Of a stretch of DNA of 64,000 nt, positions 52,356-60,703 are shown piece by piece. Made by a program: the position numbers and the translations under genes. Position 1 is the first letter of the stretch, and every line of letters starts with the position of its first letter. Source of the stretch: Amycolatopsis antarctica (GTDB lineage Bacteria; Actinomycetota; Actinomycetes; Mycobacteriales; Pseudonocardiaceae); NCBI RefSeq assembly GCF_002262875.1, contig NZ_NKYE01000001.1:558001-622000 (forward strand), read 5' to 3'. A model generated the notes under the pieces. It made no database searches and had not been told where the DNA came from. It saw only the letters and a program-made list of their open reading frames with translations.

Positions 52356-54149
52356 TCAGGAAACAGCGGCCGGCACGTCCCCGGCCGGTTCCTCCTGCGC
52401 CAAGAGCTGGGTGATGGCCAGTTCGCGGTACAGGTCGTCGGTCTCCACCAGCGTGGCGTGCGTACCCGCCGCGCGAACGCGGCCGTTCTCCAGCAGCACG
52501 ATCTGCTCGGCCTCGGTGACGGTGGACAACCGGTGCGCGATCACCAGGACCGTGCAGTGCTCGGACGCCCGGTCGATCGCCTCGCGCAGGGCCTGCTCGT
52601 TGCGTGCGTCGAGTTGCGCGGTCGCCTCGTCGAGCAACAGCACTGTGGGCTTGCGCAGCAGGGCCCGGGCGATGGCGAGCCGTTGCCGCTCCCCGCCGGA
52701 GAGGGTGACCCCGCGTGGGCCGACCTGGGTGTCCAGCCCGAGTTCCAACCTGCCGACCAGCCCGTCCAGCCTTGTCGTGCGCAGAACCTGCTCGATGTCG
52801 TCGGGCGCCGCGGCCGGTTCGGCGTAACGGAGATTGTCGCCGATGGTGCCGTCCAGCGCGGGAGCGTCCTGCTCGACGTAGGCGATGCGCCGCCGGACCT
52901 CCGCCCTGCTGTAGGTGGCGATGTCGGTGCCGTCGACGAGGATCGTCCCGGACTCCGGTTCGTAGAACCGTTGCAGCAGCGCGAACAGTGTGCTCTTCCC
53001 CGCCCCGGACAGACCCACCACCGCGGTCTGCCTGCCCGCGGGCACCTCGAAGGACACCCCGCCCAGGGCGGGAGCACGGCCGGGGTAGGTGAATCGGACC
53101 TCGCGCAGTTCGATGCGCGGTGCGGCGACCGGGGGCGCGGCGACCGGGAGGTCCACGTCCTCCTCACGCGGCATCTCGTCCACCTCGTTGACGCGCACGG
53201 AGGCGCCGAGTCCCTGCTGTAGCAGCGTCAGTCCCGTGGTGAGTGAGGAGATCGGGCTGGACAGGTAGAAGACGTAGAGCAGGAACGCGATCAACGAGGC
53301 GATGGACAGCGCGCCGCTGGCGACCAGGAAGCCGCCGAATCCGAGCACGACGAGGAAGGTGAGCTGGACGCTGAGCCCGGACACGACACTGACCGCGGCA
53401 CCGTAACGGGCTCCCGTCAGGCCGGCCTGGTAGGCGTTCTCCACGGCGGTGTCGGCGGCTTCGGTCTCCCGTGCTTCGGCACCGTTCGCCTTCACCGTGC
53501 GGATCGCTCCGAGGGTGCGTTCCAGCACCGAGCCGATCTCACCGACCGCGACCTGGGCGCGGGTCGACGCCAGCCGGATCCGCGGCAGCACGACGCGCAT
53601 CACGACGGCCACCGCGATCATCACCACGGCGGTCGCCGCGAACAGTCCGAAGTGGAGCGTCGACATCAGCACGAACGATCCCGCCAGGGTCAGCGAGCCG
53701 TTGACGAGCATGATCACGCCCTCGGTGGCGGCGCTCTGCAGGACGGTGCTGTCCGAGGTGACCCGTGCGATGAGGTCACCGGGCGAGCGGTGGTCGAACT
53801 CCGATACCCGTAGCCGGATGAGCGCGAACGACAACCGCCTGCGTACCTGCCGCACGACACGCTCGGAAGTTCTTTGCTGAAGCCAGGAGTTGATACCGGT
53901 CAGCAGGGCGGCACCGAGCAGTAGTGCGGACAGCAGCAGCAACGGGCCGGTCAGGTTCTGGTCCGTGCCGAGCGTGCCCAGCACGGACTCCGCGACCAGC
54001 GGCTGCGCGAGGCCGGCGCCGCTGGCGAGCAGGGTCAGTACGAGGCTCACCAGCAGCACCGTCCGATGCGGCCGGGCGTAACCGAGCAGTGTGCGCAGTG
54101 CCCCACGGTCGAATTTGGGTGGCGTGATGTCGTCACTCGGAATTGTCAT
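52356..54149 (-). CDS. ABC transporter (exporter half), lanthipeptide island B
   Basis: 597 residues with membrane domain and ATPase fused. About six helices occupy 30-320, for example LLVSLVLTLLASGAGLAQPL. The ATPase domain has VVGLSGAGKSTLFALLQRFY, TLSGGERQRLAIARALLRKP, and TVLLLDEATAQLDARNEQAL. No C39 peptidase domain is present, so leader removal must be done elsewhere, probably by the S9 peptidase gene. It would work as a homodimer and export the mature or partly processed peptide and give self-protection. It lies directly downstream of the precursor genes on the same strand. Confidence 0.9.
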   Translation of the reverse strand: MTIPSDDITPPKFDRGALRTLLGYARPHRTVLLVSLVLTLLASGAGLAQPLVAESVLGTLGTDQNLTGPLLLLSALLLGAALLTGINSWLQQRTSERVVRQVRRRLSFALIRLRVSEFDHRSPGDLIARVTSDSTVLQSAATEGVIMLVNGSLTLAGSFVLMSTLHFGLFAATAVVMIAVAVVMRVVLPRIRLASTRAQVAVGEIGSVLERTLGAIRTVKANGAEARETEAADTAVENAYQAGLTGARYGAAVSVVSGLSVQLTFLVVLGFGGFLVASGALSIASLIAFLLYVFYLSSPISSLTTGLTLLQQGLGASVRVNEVDEMPREEDVDLPVAAPPVAAPRIELREVRFTYPGRAPALGGVSFEVPAGRQTAVVGLSGAGKSTLFALLQRFYEPESGTILVDGTDIATYSRAEVRRRIAYVEQDAPALDGTIGDNLRYAEPAAAPDDIEQVLRTTRLDGLVGRLELGLDTQVGPRGVTLSGGERQRLAIARALLRKPTVLLLDEATAQLDARNEQALREAIDRASEHCTVLVIAHRLSTVTEAEQIVLLENGRVRAAGTHATLVETDDLYRELAITQLLAQEEPAGDVPAAVS

Positions 54150-54344
54150 GCGAATGGCCCCACAGTCGCGTCGCGGATCACTGGTCGCGAGGTCTTTCTC
54201 GAAATGAGAAAATCACGGTCGGTCGTATTGCTACCGGAAAAGTTGCCTTCATCGGACATGGTCACTCAAGGTGTCCGGCCGGTCCGGCTATTGATTGTCA
54301 ATAACTGAAATACTGCGATTCGGTTTCGTTGAATCGGACGCGAA

Positions 54345-54427
54345 GGCGCACAGGTCGGCGCAAATAGGGGATGATTCGCGAAAGGTGGTGATACGTATCG
54401 ATCCGACAAATGACCGACCTGTGCGCC
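54345..54427 (-). promoter_or_regulatory. 14-bp inverted repeat between precursor A and the ABC exporter
   Basis: GGCGCACAGGTCGG (54345-54358) and its exact complement CCGACCTGTGCGCC (54414-54427) enclose 55 nt, including a GATACGTATC palindrome at 54390-54399. It starts 8 nt beyond the precursor A stop. It may fold into an mRNA structure that protects or ends the precursor transcript before the exporter gene, or serve as a regulatory site. Confidence 0.5.
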
Positions 54428-54434
54428 GTCTTAC

Positions 54435-54584
54435 TCACGCACCGGTATTGGTGCAGGTCTTGCAGGTGAAGACCTGGTAAGTCGTGAGAATGTCGCAAGT
54501 GCCGACCAGGCAACACCCGGCCGCTCTTGGTGTGGCCGACTCAGACGCGGGTAGTAATTGCAAGGCCTCCACGTCGACACTCAT
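54435..54584 (-). CDS. Lanthipeptide precursor A (49 aa)
   Basis: 49 codons, ATG start, ribosome site AGAAGG 9 nt upstream. Leader MSVDVEALQLLPASES has the ALQ-x-LP motif shared with the other two precursors. The core region starts around residue 17-20. It contains Cys 24, 25, 30, 41 and 44, Thr 29, 34, 35, 40, 43, 45 and 47, and no Ser after position 16. A TPRAAGCC segment places Pro19 just before the Cys pair, and TCKTCT at 40-45 is the shared core motif. The peptide is probably dehydrated at Thr and cyclised by the synthetase at 56833. Confidence 0.82.
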   Translation of the reverse strand: MSVDVEALQLLPASESATPRAAGCCLVGTCDILTTYQVFTCKTCTNTGA

Positions 54585-54655
54585 ATCGAACACCTTCTCT
54601 CAATCGGTGGGTACCTCGTTGAATTCTTCGGTGAGCACATTGTCAGGTTGTCGGT

Positions 54656-54799
54656 TTACGGAGGACACCCGGCGGAGCACAGAAATGTGCATTTCGGGCA
54701 TGTGACTACCGACATCGCGGCGCAACACCCCGCGGGGCTTGCCGCGCCAAGAAACTCTGTTGCCGGTAATTCCTGCAAGGCGGAAATGTCGAACTCCAT
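54656..54799 (-). CDS. Lanthipeptide precursor B (47 aa)
   Basis: 47 codons with a strong GGAGGAGG site. Leader MEFDISALQELPATEF carries ALQELP (residues 7-12). Core cysteines are at 25, 26, 34, 37, 41 and 45, and Ser/Thr at 30, 33, 38 and 42. The Pro22-Ala-Gly-Cys-Cys segment gives the Pro-before-CC pattern. TCPKCT (33-38) is the shared motif. S30-x2-T33-x3-C37 matches the labionin consensus S-x2-S/T-x3-C. The gene overlaps nothing and lies 56 nt from precursor C. Confidence 0.85.
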   Translation of the reverse strand: MEFDISALQELPATEFLGAASPAGCCAAMSVVTCPKCTFLCSAGCPP

Positions 54800-54842
54800 A
54801 GATCTTCACCTCCTCCGCGCTGGTAGCTGTCTTTGCTTTCCA

Positions 54843-54989
54843 TCAGTTGTGGCTGAAGGTGCAACCGAAGCAAGTCATCAGTGTTGTCGGAACGGGTGCT
54901 ACGGGGCAGCAATCCGCGGGACGTATCCCACCCAGCTTCGGCTCCTCCTGCGGGGGAAGCTCCTGCAACGCGCTGATATCGATCTCCAT
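54843..54989 (-). CDS. Lanthipeptide precursor C (48 aa)
   Basis: 48 codons with an AGAGGAGG site. Leader MEIDISALQELPPQEE is nearly identical to precursor B. Core cysteines are at 27, 28, 40 and 43, and Thr 35, 36, 39 and 44 with Ser 46. IRPADCC places Pro25 before the Cys pair, and TCFGCT (39-44) is the shared motif. T36-x2-T39-x3-C43 fits a labionin-like spacing. It is the first precursor downstream of the peptidase gene, 34 nt from its stop. Confidence 0.85.
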   Translation of the reverse strand: MEIDISALQELPPQEEPKLGGIRPADCCPVAPVPTTLMTCFGCTFSHN

Positions 54990-55023
54990 CGAGTATTCAC
55001 CTCCTCTCGTACGATTCGAGTCT

Positions 55024-56829
55024 TCAGGCTTTGGTCGCGAGTGGTACGAGTGGGCGAGCGGGCGACACGCCACACGCGAGAAAGTCGGTGATCAGTTGGT
55101 TTACGGATCCGCCATGCTCATCGTGCTTCGGGTTGTGGCCCGCGCCGGGTATCTCCAGGTAAGTGAAGCCTGACCCTGTCCGCCGTCCTGTGCGGATCAA
55201 CTCGTCACGCAGTGCCCGCGACTGCTCGACCGGGACCGTCTCGTCCTGGTCACCGTGGATCAGCAGCAGGTTGGCAGCGATTCGCGGCGCGAACCGGAGC
55301 ACGTCGCGTGGCCCGATCTCGTCGTCCAACTCGGTGCAACCACCCAGACGGTCGAGTAACTGGCGCACCGATGGTGACGCGTCCAGATACAGATGTCTGC
55401 CGGAAAGGAACGGAGCGACCGCCACGCAGCGCTTCCATTGATCGGGGTCAGTGCCGACGGCAAGTAGAGCCAGATACGCCCCATAGCTGATTCCGTAGAG
55501 CAGCATCTCCGCGGCCGGTGCGGTTGTGGCGATCGTCCGGCCAAGGTGTTGCACGTCAGCTAGATCGGGACCACCCCAGGCGCCGTGGATCGCGTCACGG
55601 TGTTTGGCGCCGTAGCCGGTGCTGCCGCGCTGGTTCGGCGCAACAACCGTCAGCCCCGCGTCGGCCAAGCGTGAAAGGAGCGGGTCGAACTGTGGGCGCC
55701 ACGCATCCTCCGGACCGCCGTGCAACGCGATCAGGACCCGAGTGGCGTCATTCAAGCTGGCACCGCCGTACACGAGCGCCTCGATGTTTCCGGAGGGACC
55801 ACGGAAAGTCTCGGCACGCACCCGTGGTCCCGCACTGGATGCACGCGAGGGGCTGGCGGCCGGTCGGGAACTGTCGAGTGTCAGCGTCATCAGGTGTGCC
55901 GGTCGCGCCGGCGTGCAGAGCGCGAGTCGTAGTACCGCGGACCCACCGTTCAGGCCGAATTGCGCCGGCCCGGCGAGCGTGCCGAGAGGTAGTTCCAGTT
56001 CGGTGCAACAGTCATCGGTCGCGTTGTAGAGCAGGACCTTCGAGCGCACTCCATGCGACACGTGCACGGCGATGTGATCGCTCCTGGAATCCGCCGCCAG
56101 TGGTAGGACAGTCCCGTCGATCCTGTTGAGGCCTGGAGGGAAGGTCAGCTCGCCTGTCCCCGTCGTGCCCAGTCCCAGGCGGAACTCGCCCGTTTCGTCG
56201 CTCGCGACGAGGATCGTCCGTGGATGCCCCAGTTGTAGCAGTCGGTTCGCTCGCGGGAAGGGAGCGAGAAGGGGCACGACCTGTCCGGACAGGTCGGCGA
56301 CAGCAGGGGTGACGTACCCGTGCTTGTCGCGCAGATTCACGCCGAACCGACCGCCCACACCGTCGAGCCAGCCGCCCCCGACCAAGACCAGGCCCGGCAG
56401 ATCTGCCACGTGGCGCACGCCTGAGGTGGTCACGTGCCAGAGCGCGCCATCGTCATCCTGATGACGGGACGTGATCACCGCCAGCGTGTCCGGATCCGGC
56501 GAAGGCCACACCCGCAGGCTGCGACAGCCGATCCTGCCCAACGGCCGTTCACCGCTGCCGCCCGGTCCCAACAGCACCATTTCGATGCTCTCGTCCGGGG
56601 TCGCCTTGGCCAGCAGCACTCCTCCCGTGGCTGTCGGAACGACGAAACTGGGCGAACCATCGGTCGTGTCGACCGGGATCCGGATGCACGTCCGGTCCGG
56701 CCCGGCGAACGAGAACGATTCGACCTCGACTCGGTGAGGACCAGGCATGCACAGGCACGCCGCCGCCGAGCCGTCCGGCGCGAACGAGAAGTTGATTCGC
56801 TCGGGCACGTGACCGCGATGGAGGTCCAC
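55024..56829 (-). CDS. Prolyl-oligopeptidase-like S9 peptidase (leader peptidase candidate)
   Basis: 601 residues. The C-terminal alpha/beta-hydrolase has S448 in GISYGAYLALL (GxSxG), D529 in IHGDQDETVPVE and H565 in GAGHNPKHDE, the S9 triad. The N-terminal half is the beta-propeller typical of POP/DAP peptidases, which admits only short peptides. There is no signal peptide. GTG 56829 begins 3 nt after the synthetase stop, so it is translated with it. POP-type enzymes cleave leaders of class III lanthipeptides (AplP/FlaP). All three precursors have a Pro 2-4 residues before the core Cys pair, the expected cut position. Confidence 0.85.
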   Translation of the reverse strand: MDLHRGHVPERINFSFAPDGSAAACLCMPGPHRVEVESFSFAGPDRTCIRIPVDTTDGSPSFVVPTATGGVLLAKATPDESIEMVLLGPGGSGERPLGRIGCRSLRVWPSPDPDTLAVITSRHQDDDGALWHVTTSGVRHVADLPGLVLVGGGWLDGVGGRFGVNLRDKHGYVTPAVADLSGQVVPLLAPFPRANRLLQLGHPRTILVASDETGEFRLGLGTTGTGELTFPPGLNRIDGTVLPLAADSRSDHIAVHVSHGVRSKVLLYNATDDCCTELELPLGTLAGPAQFGLNGGSAVLRLALCTPARPAHLMTLTLDSSRPAASPSRASSAGPRVRAETFRGPSGNIEALVYGGASLNDATRVLIALHGGPEDAWRPQFDPLLSRLADAGLTVVAPNQRGSTGYGAKHRDAIHGAWGGPDLADVQHLGRTIATTAPAAEMLLYGISYGAYLALLAVGTDPDQWKRCVAVAPFLSGRHLYLDASPSVRQLLDRLGGCTELDDEIGPRDVLRFAPRIAANLLLIHGDQDETVPVEQSRALRDELIRTGRRTGSGFTYLEIPGAGHNPKHDEHGGSVNQLITDFLACGVSPARPLVPLATKA

Positions 56830-56832
56830 GAT

Positions 56833-59589
56833 CTACCTGTCGCCGCTGCTGTCCGACGCGGGCAAGGTCAAGTCCTCAGCCATCCAGAGGCGGGTTCCGC
56901 CATGGCGTAGCCGGAGCAGGAAACTGAGCACTCCGGCGAGGCCGGTGTTGTAACCGAGGCTGACGTCGTTCAAGGTGTCGTTGGGAGCAAGTAACCGACC
57001 GTCTCGAATCATGCTCCTGGCGTAGATGCTGGCGGCAAGCTGTTCGGCCCAGTCGCGGTACCCCGGTTCATCGAGGATTGCGGCGAGATCGAGAAGAAAT
57101 TCCGCGCCGCCCGTGACACCGTGGCACGCGGTCGGCGACAGCAGCCAACGTTCGTTGTGAACCGCGACGGCGCTCGCTTCGGCCAGTTCACGGTACGTGT
57201 GGTCACCGGTGGCTTGCCAGAGCCGGATCAGGAAGGTGCCGACTCCGGCCGATCCGCTGCACCACCAGGTCAACCCGACTTCGTCGTCCTCGCCCTTCTC
57301 TCCGGTCGGCCAGAGCGCAGCCTCCTTCTGCCACATCACCGACTTACTCAGCGATCTCCCTCCGGCTATTGCGAGGTCGATGTATTCGGGACAGTCGAGC
57401 GCCTGCCCTGCGGTGAGGAGAAAATTGCTGATGCCGGCTACACCGTGTGCGAAGCCGTGGTGACTGACACCGGCCATCATGGAGTTGAACTCGGCAGGAA
57501 CAGGCCAGGACAACTCGTTCTGCTGCTGATCCGCGGCCTTGATCACCGCGCGGGCACACGCGTGTACGCGTTCGGCGAACTCGGGATCGCCGGTTGCTTT
57601 CCAGAGGTGCAACATGGTGGTACCCGCACCGGACATCCCATGCGTGATGTCCGGGTTGAACCAACGGTTCGGAATTCTCTTGGCGAACGCCAGTGCGCGT
57701 TCGGCGATCTCCTCGTCGTCAATGGCTTTCGCCGCGTCGTACAGAGCCCAGGCCGCACCGGAACGTCCAAAGTAGAGCCCGGGCAGGACGCGCGGCTCGC
57801 GGGGCAGCGTGCGATCGAGCCACGTGGTTGCCGTACCCAGCGCACGCCGTAGTGGCGCATCGTCCAACACCTGGGTCGCCTGATTGAGTACCGCGAGTAC
57901 ACCTCCCGCGCCACCCTGCACATTGCACGGGTCGGAGACCATGCCCTCGGCGACGATCGGAGGCCAAAGATGCGGCTCGTCCGGCTTCATCATCTCGACC
58001 ACATGGGCCAGGCCGTCGTGCAGCATGCGGTCCTGCTCTGCGACTCCCAGCCCGGCAGCCACAGGTTGAGGCTCCTCAGTGGTCCACCGGCCCCGGGGAG
58101 CGTCCAGGTATTCCCTAGCCTGTCGCAGCGTCCATCGCTCATCGGGTTCGTGTGCGGTGAGTCCGATGATCATGGGTGCGAAATGGCGGACCGCTTCGTT
58201 CGTGCTCGACGTGGCGCGAACGATGTGGGCCAGCCGCTCGCTATAAGTGCGCCCCGGTGAGTCTTCTTCAGCCAGAACCGGATCGATTCGCGTGGTCAGG
58301 TACAGCAGGGTCGCGCCCAGGCTGTACAGATCCACGGCCTGATCGGGTGCCGGGCTGTGCCGTTCCTTTGTCATCTGTTCCGGTGCCACGTAGCCGATCG
58401 TGGCGACGTTGCGTACCTGATCGCCGGCTCGCGCCAGAAACTCGAGATCGATCAGTCGCGGTTGGTCGTCCTCTGGGACGACGATGTTGCCGGGATTGAA
58501 ATCGCGAAGCACGAACCCCTGCTCGTGGGTGGCGGCGAGAAGATCGATCAGAGATCGTGCCATGGGTTCTGCCGCCGCCGCGGAGATCTCGCCTCCGGTC
58601 TCCTTGAGCCTCGCCTCACACCAGTGTCGCAGCGTGTTCCCGGTGAACTCCTCTTCGGCCAGGAATTGGTCGCCCTGGTAGTCGAACAGCATGACCTTGC
58701 GCGGCGTGAAGCCGAGGGGGTACAGCTCATCGAGCATTTTTGCCTCGTGCCGCATCCACTCTCGCGAGTCGTTTCCGGTGATGTCGGCACCCGTATGCGG
58801 GCGAGCTTGCTTGATGATTACATTCTCGCCGGTCTCGGTGTCCAGCGCACGATAGACGCCACCCCGGTAGGAGTGACGAATTGCCTCTCGTACCACGAAG
58901 CGATCGGCAAGTTTGACTTGCTTACTCTGTGTGGATTCGTCTTTCCTTTTCGGTGTATCCTTTAGCGGTGACGGCGCCCATGTCGGAGGGCTGAACCACG
59001 CGTTTCGTTCGTCCGTGATGAACGTGCCGTCGGGTGCGACCAACATTCGCTGGTAGCTGCCTTCGGTGTTGAGTACCTCGATGGATGAAAAACCGCCGTA
59101 ACGGTAATGTACCAAACTGCCGGCACGGTATGGCTTGTCCGAAAGGATGCCGGGGCCAGCCAATCCGCACGTTGCCTCATGCAGGTCGTCGATTACTTCC
59201 CGGAAATGATCATCGTGGTTCGGGTACGCGGTGATGAACTTGCCGCCGGAGCCGCGATCAGCCCGTGAGGAGACCAGATCTTCGATCTGTTTGATTCCCT
59301 TGGCGTACTTGAACGCGCATCGGTGGCGAATCAGCACCCTGGCCGCTCGTTCAAGCACGTCAGGTGCCGATACCGGGGTCGCTGAGACGTGCAGCTTCCA
59401 TCCCTGGTTGCGATTGAGGTACCCAGGTGGATGAAGAAAGCACCAGAAATCCTCCGGTGTGACCGACCAGACCTCGTGCTCGGCATGTTTGTCCAATGCC
59501 ATGTTCACGGTATTGCGCAGTTGATTCTCGTGGTCGTGGTCATGGTCCGCATGGAGTCCCGATTGAAACGGGTTTCCGTTATCACTCAC
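56833..59589 (-). CDS. Three-domain lanthipeptide synthetase, class IV (LanL-like)
   Basis: 918 residues, GTG start. The lyase domain (1-215) has QGWKLHVSATPVSAPDVLER and DRGSGGKFITAYPNHDD. The kinase domain (about 225-510) has the ATP Lys K260 (NVIIKQARP), the catalytic loop LRDFNPGN with D363, and the DFG-like LIDLEF with D381. The cyclase domain (about 545-905) has repeated GxxG motifs and keeps the zinc ligands of LanC and class IV LanL: C777 (WWCSGSAG) and C822-H823 (ACHGVTGG), plus the catalytic His of GFAHGVAG (H715). Class III enzymes lack these three ligands, so class IV is favoured. It phosphorylates, eliminates and cyclises Ser/Thr and Cys of the three precursors. Confidence 0.9.
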   Translation of the reverse strand: MSDNGNPFQSGLHADHDHDHENQLRNTVNMALDKHAEHEVWSVTPEDFWCFLHPPGYLNRNQGWKLHVSATPVSAPDVLERAARVLIRHRCAFKYAKGIKQIEDLVSSRADRGSGGKFITAYPNHDDHFREVIDDLHEATCGLAGPGILSDKPYRAGSLVHYRYGGFSSIEVLNTEGSYQRMLVAPDGTFITDERNAWFSPPTWAPSPLKDTPKRKDESTQSKQVKLADRFVVREAIRHSYRGGVYRALDTETGENVIIKQARPHTGADITGNDSREWMRHEAKMLDELYPLGFTPRKVMLFDYQGDQFLAEEEFTGNTLRHWCEARLKETGGEISAAAAEPMARSLIDLLAATHEQGFVLRDFNPGNIVVPEDDQPRLIDLEFLARAGDQVRNVATIGYVAPEQMTKERHSPAPDQAVDLYSLGATLLYLTTRIDPVLAEEDSPGRTYSERLAHIVRATSSTNEAVRHFAPMIIGLTAHEPDERWTLRQAREYLDAPRGRWTTEEPQPVAAGLGVAEQDRMLHDGLAHVVEMMKPDEPHLWPPIVAEGMVSDPCNVQGGAGGVLAVLNQATQVLDDAPLRRALGTATTWLDRTLPREPRVLPGLYFGRSGAAWALYDAAKAIDDEEIAERALAFAKRIPNRWFNPDITHGMSGAGTTMLHLWKATGDPEFAERVHACARAVIKAADQQQNELSWPVPAEFNSMMAGVSHHGFAHGVAGISNFLLTAGQALDCPEYIDLAIAGGRSLSKSVMWQKEAALWPTGEKGEDDEVGLTWWCSGSAGVGTFLIRLWQATGDHTYRELAEASAVAVHNERWLLSPTACHGVTGGAEFLLDLAAILDEPGYRDWAEQLAASIYARSMIRDGRLLAPNDTLNDVSLGYNTGLAGVLSFLLRLRHGGTRLWMAEDLTLPASDSSGDR

Positions 59590-60703
59590 AGGAAGTACCG
59601 CCGCTCAAGAGGATAGTTGAACGTATCGTGCCGTTGAGTTTGTCAGCCGAGTGACAGTAGGCGCGCGCTCGATGGATCGACACTTCTGTCGATTGGGAAT
59701 GCCTCTCACCCCAGCTCATCACTCGAAAAAACCGTGTCATCGGCATCCCGGATCGTTAATGATCAACGACTGTGTCGTGATGTCGGTGTGATGATTACCT
59801 GACTGTAGTCCGCATTGTCGCCCTCTGGCAATTGCTCAGGTCCTGGCCATTCATCGTTAAGTCGTCTGAATTTCACCGCGCTGGAAGCCCTCGGGCCGGA
59901 CGGTCCGATTTGCGCGATTTGCCAGATCTGGCATCGTAGAGTAGGCGTTTCCGGGGACTGGTACAGGGAAATCTTTCCGCGTTGATCATTTGCTCACGCG
60001 ATGGGCTCTGCTCAACTGGGCGTGAAATAGTTGGCTGTGTGCTTTCACGAAGATCAATTCCGGACCCAGGGGTCCCACGTGATCGCGTACGTCCTCGGGC
60101 GCGCCGGCGTGTTCTCTTGAATCGGACATTGTCCACGTTACCGACAAAGCTCGACCTCCTGGGTGCGCTCATTGGCCCGGAAACTCGACGCACCTCGGTG
60201 CACACGTGGTAGCCCGGGCGCGAATGGCCAACAGGACGACCGCCGATGCGGGCGAGGCCGGCACGGTCACGCCACCATTTCTAGAGTCTGTGTCGATGAT
60301 CGCCTGAACGGACGCGGGCCCGCCCGGCGTCGTCCGCGGACCGTCGAGGGTGGGCTCCACGGTGCCTTCCCCACGCGGCCAGGAGCACGCCCGGCAGCTC
60401 GCGTCGGGAGAGGTACGGCCCGCAGGGTGTGCCGATGCCCGCGGCACCCGCTGTCGCTGCCGGCTCGCGGAGTTCCTGTTGACTACCTCGGCATGCCCAG
60501 GCGCATATCTGGTCGTCCCCGGCCCATTCTGTTCGGTCAGCTTCGCGCTGGACCCGGCCCGGCCAACTTCGGGGCGCGCTCGGGCCGGATGTCGAATTCG
60601 AGCACCCGTCGTGGCGCGCGCCGATGACCGGCCCGGCGCAGGCGGCCGAGCACAGGAGCCTCGTTGACCGGCTTCCGGCCGGACGCCATGGTCGACGGCC
60701 AGC
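59590..60703. other. 1.1-kb non-coding region at right edge of island B
   Basis: No convincing gene. Open frames at 59873-60205 and 60169-60966 on the minus strand give Arg/Ser-rich translations without any motif, and both run across the boundary to normal coding DNA. A lower-GC stretch near 59700-59870 fits the island border. An inverted repeat (59676-59693) and a TCGTT/AACGA palindrome near 59755 lie upstream of the synthetase start. Confidence 0.5.
59676..59693 (-). promoter_or_regulatory. Inverted repeat upstream of the lanthipeptide synthetase
   Basis: ATCGACA-N4-TGTCGAT, perfect 7-bp arms, lies about 90 bp upstream of the synthetase GTG and is the best candidate operator for island B. 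No dedicated regulator gene was found in the island. Confidence 0.4.

Noticed and set aside
56833..59589. Class III LanKC assignment for the synthetase
   Set aside because: The cyclase retains C777, C822 and H823, which class III enzymes lack; class IV is the better fit, although the peptidase context is class III-like.
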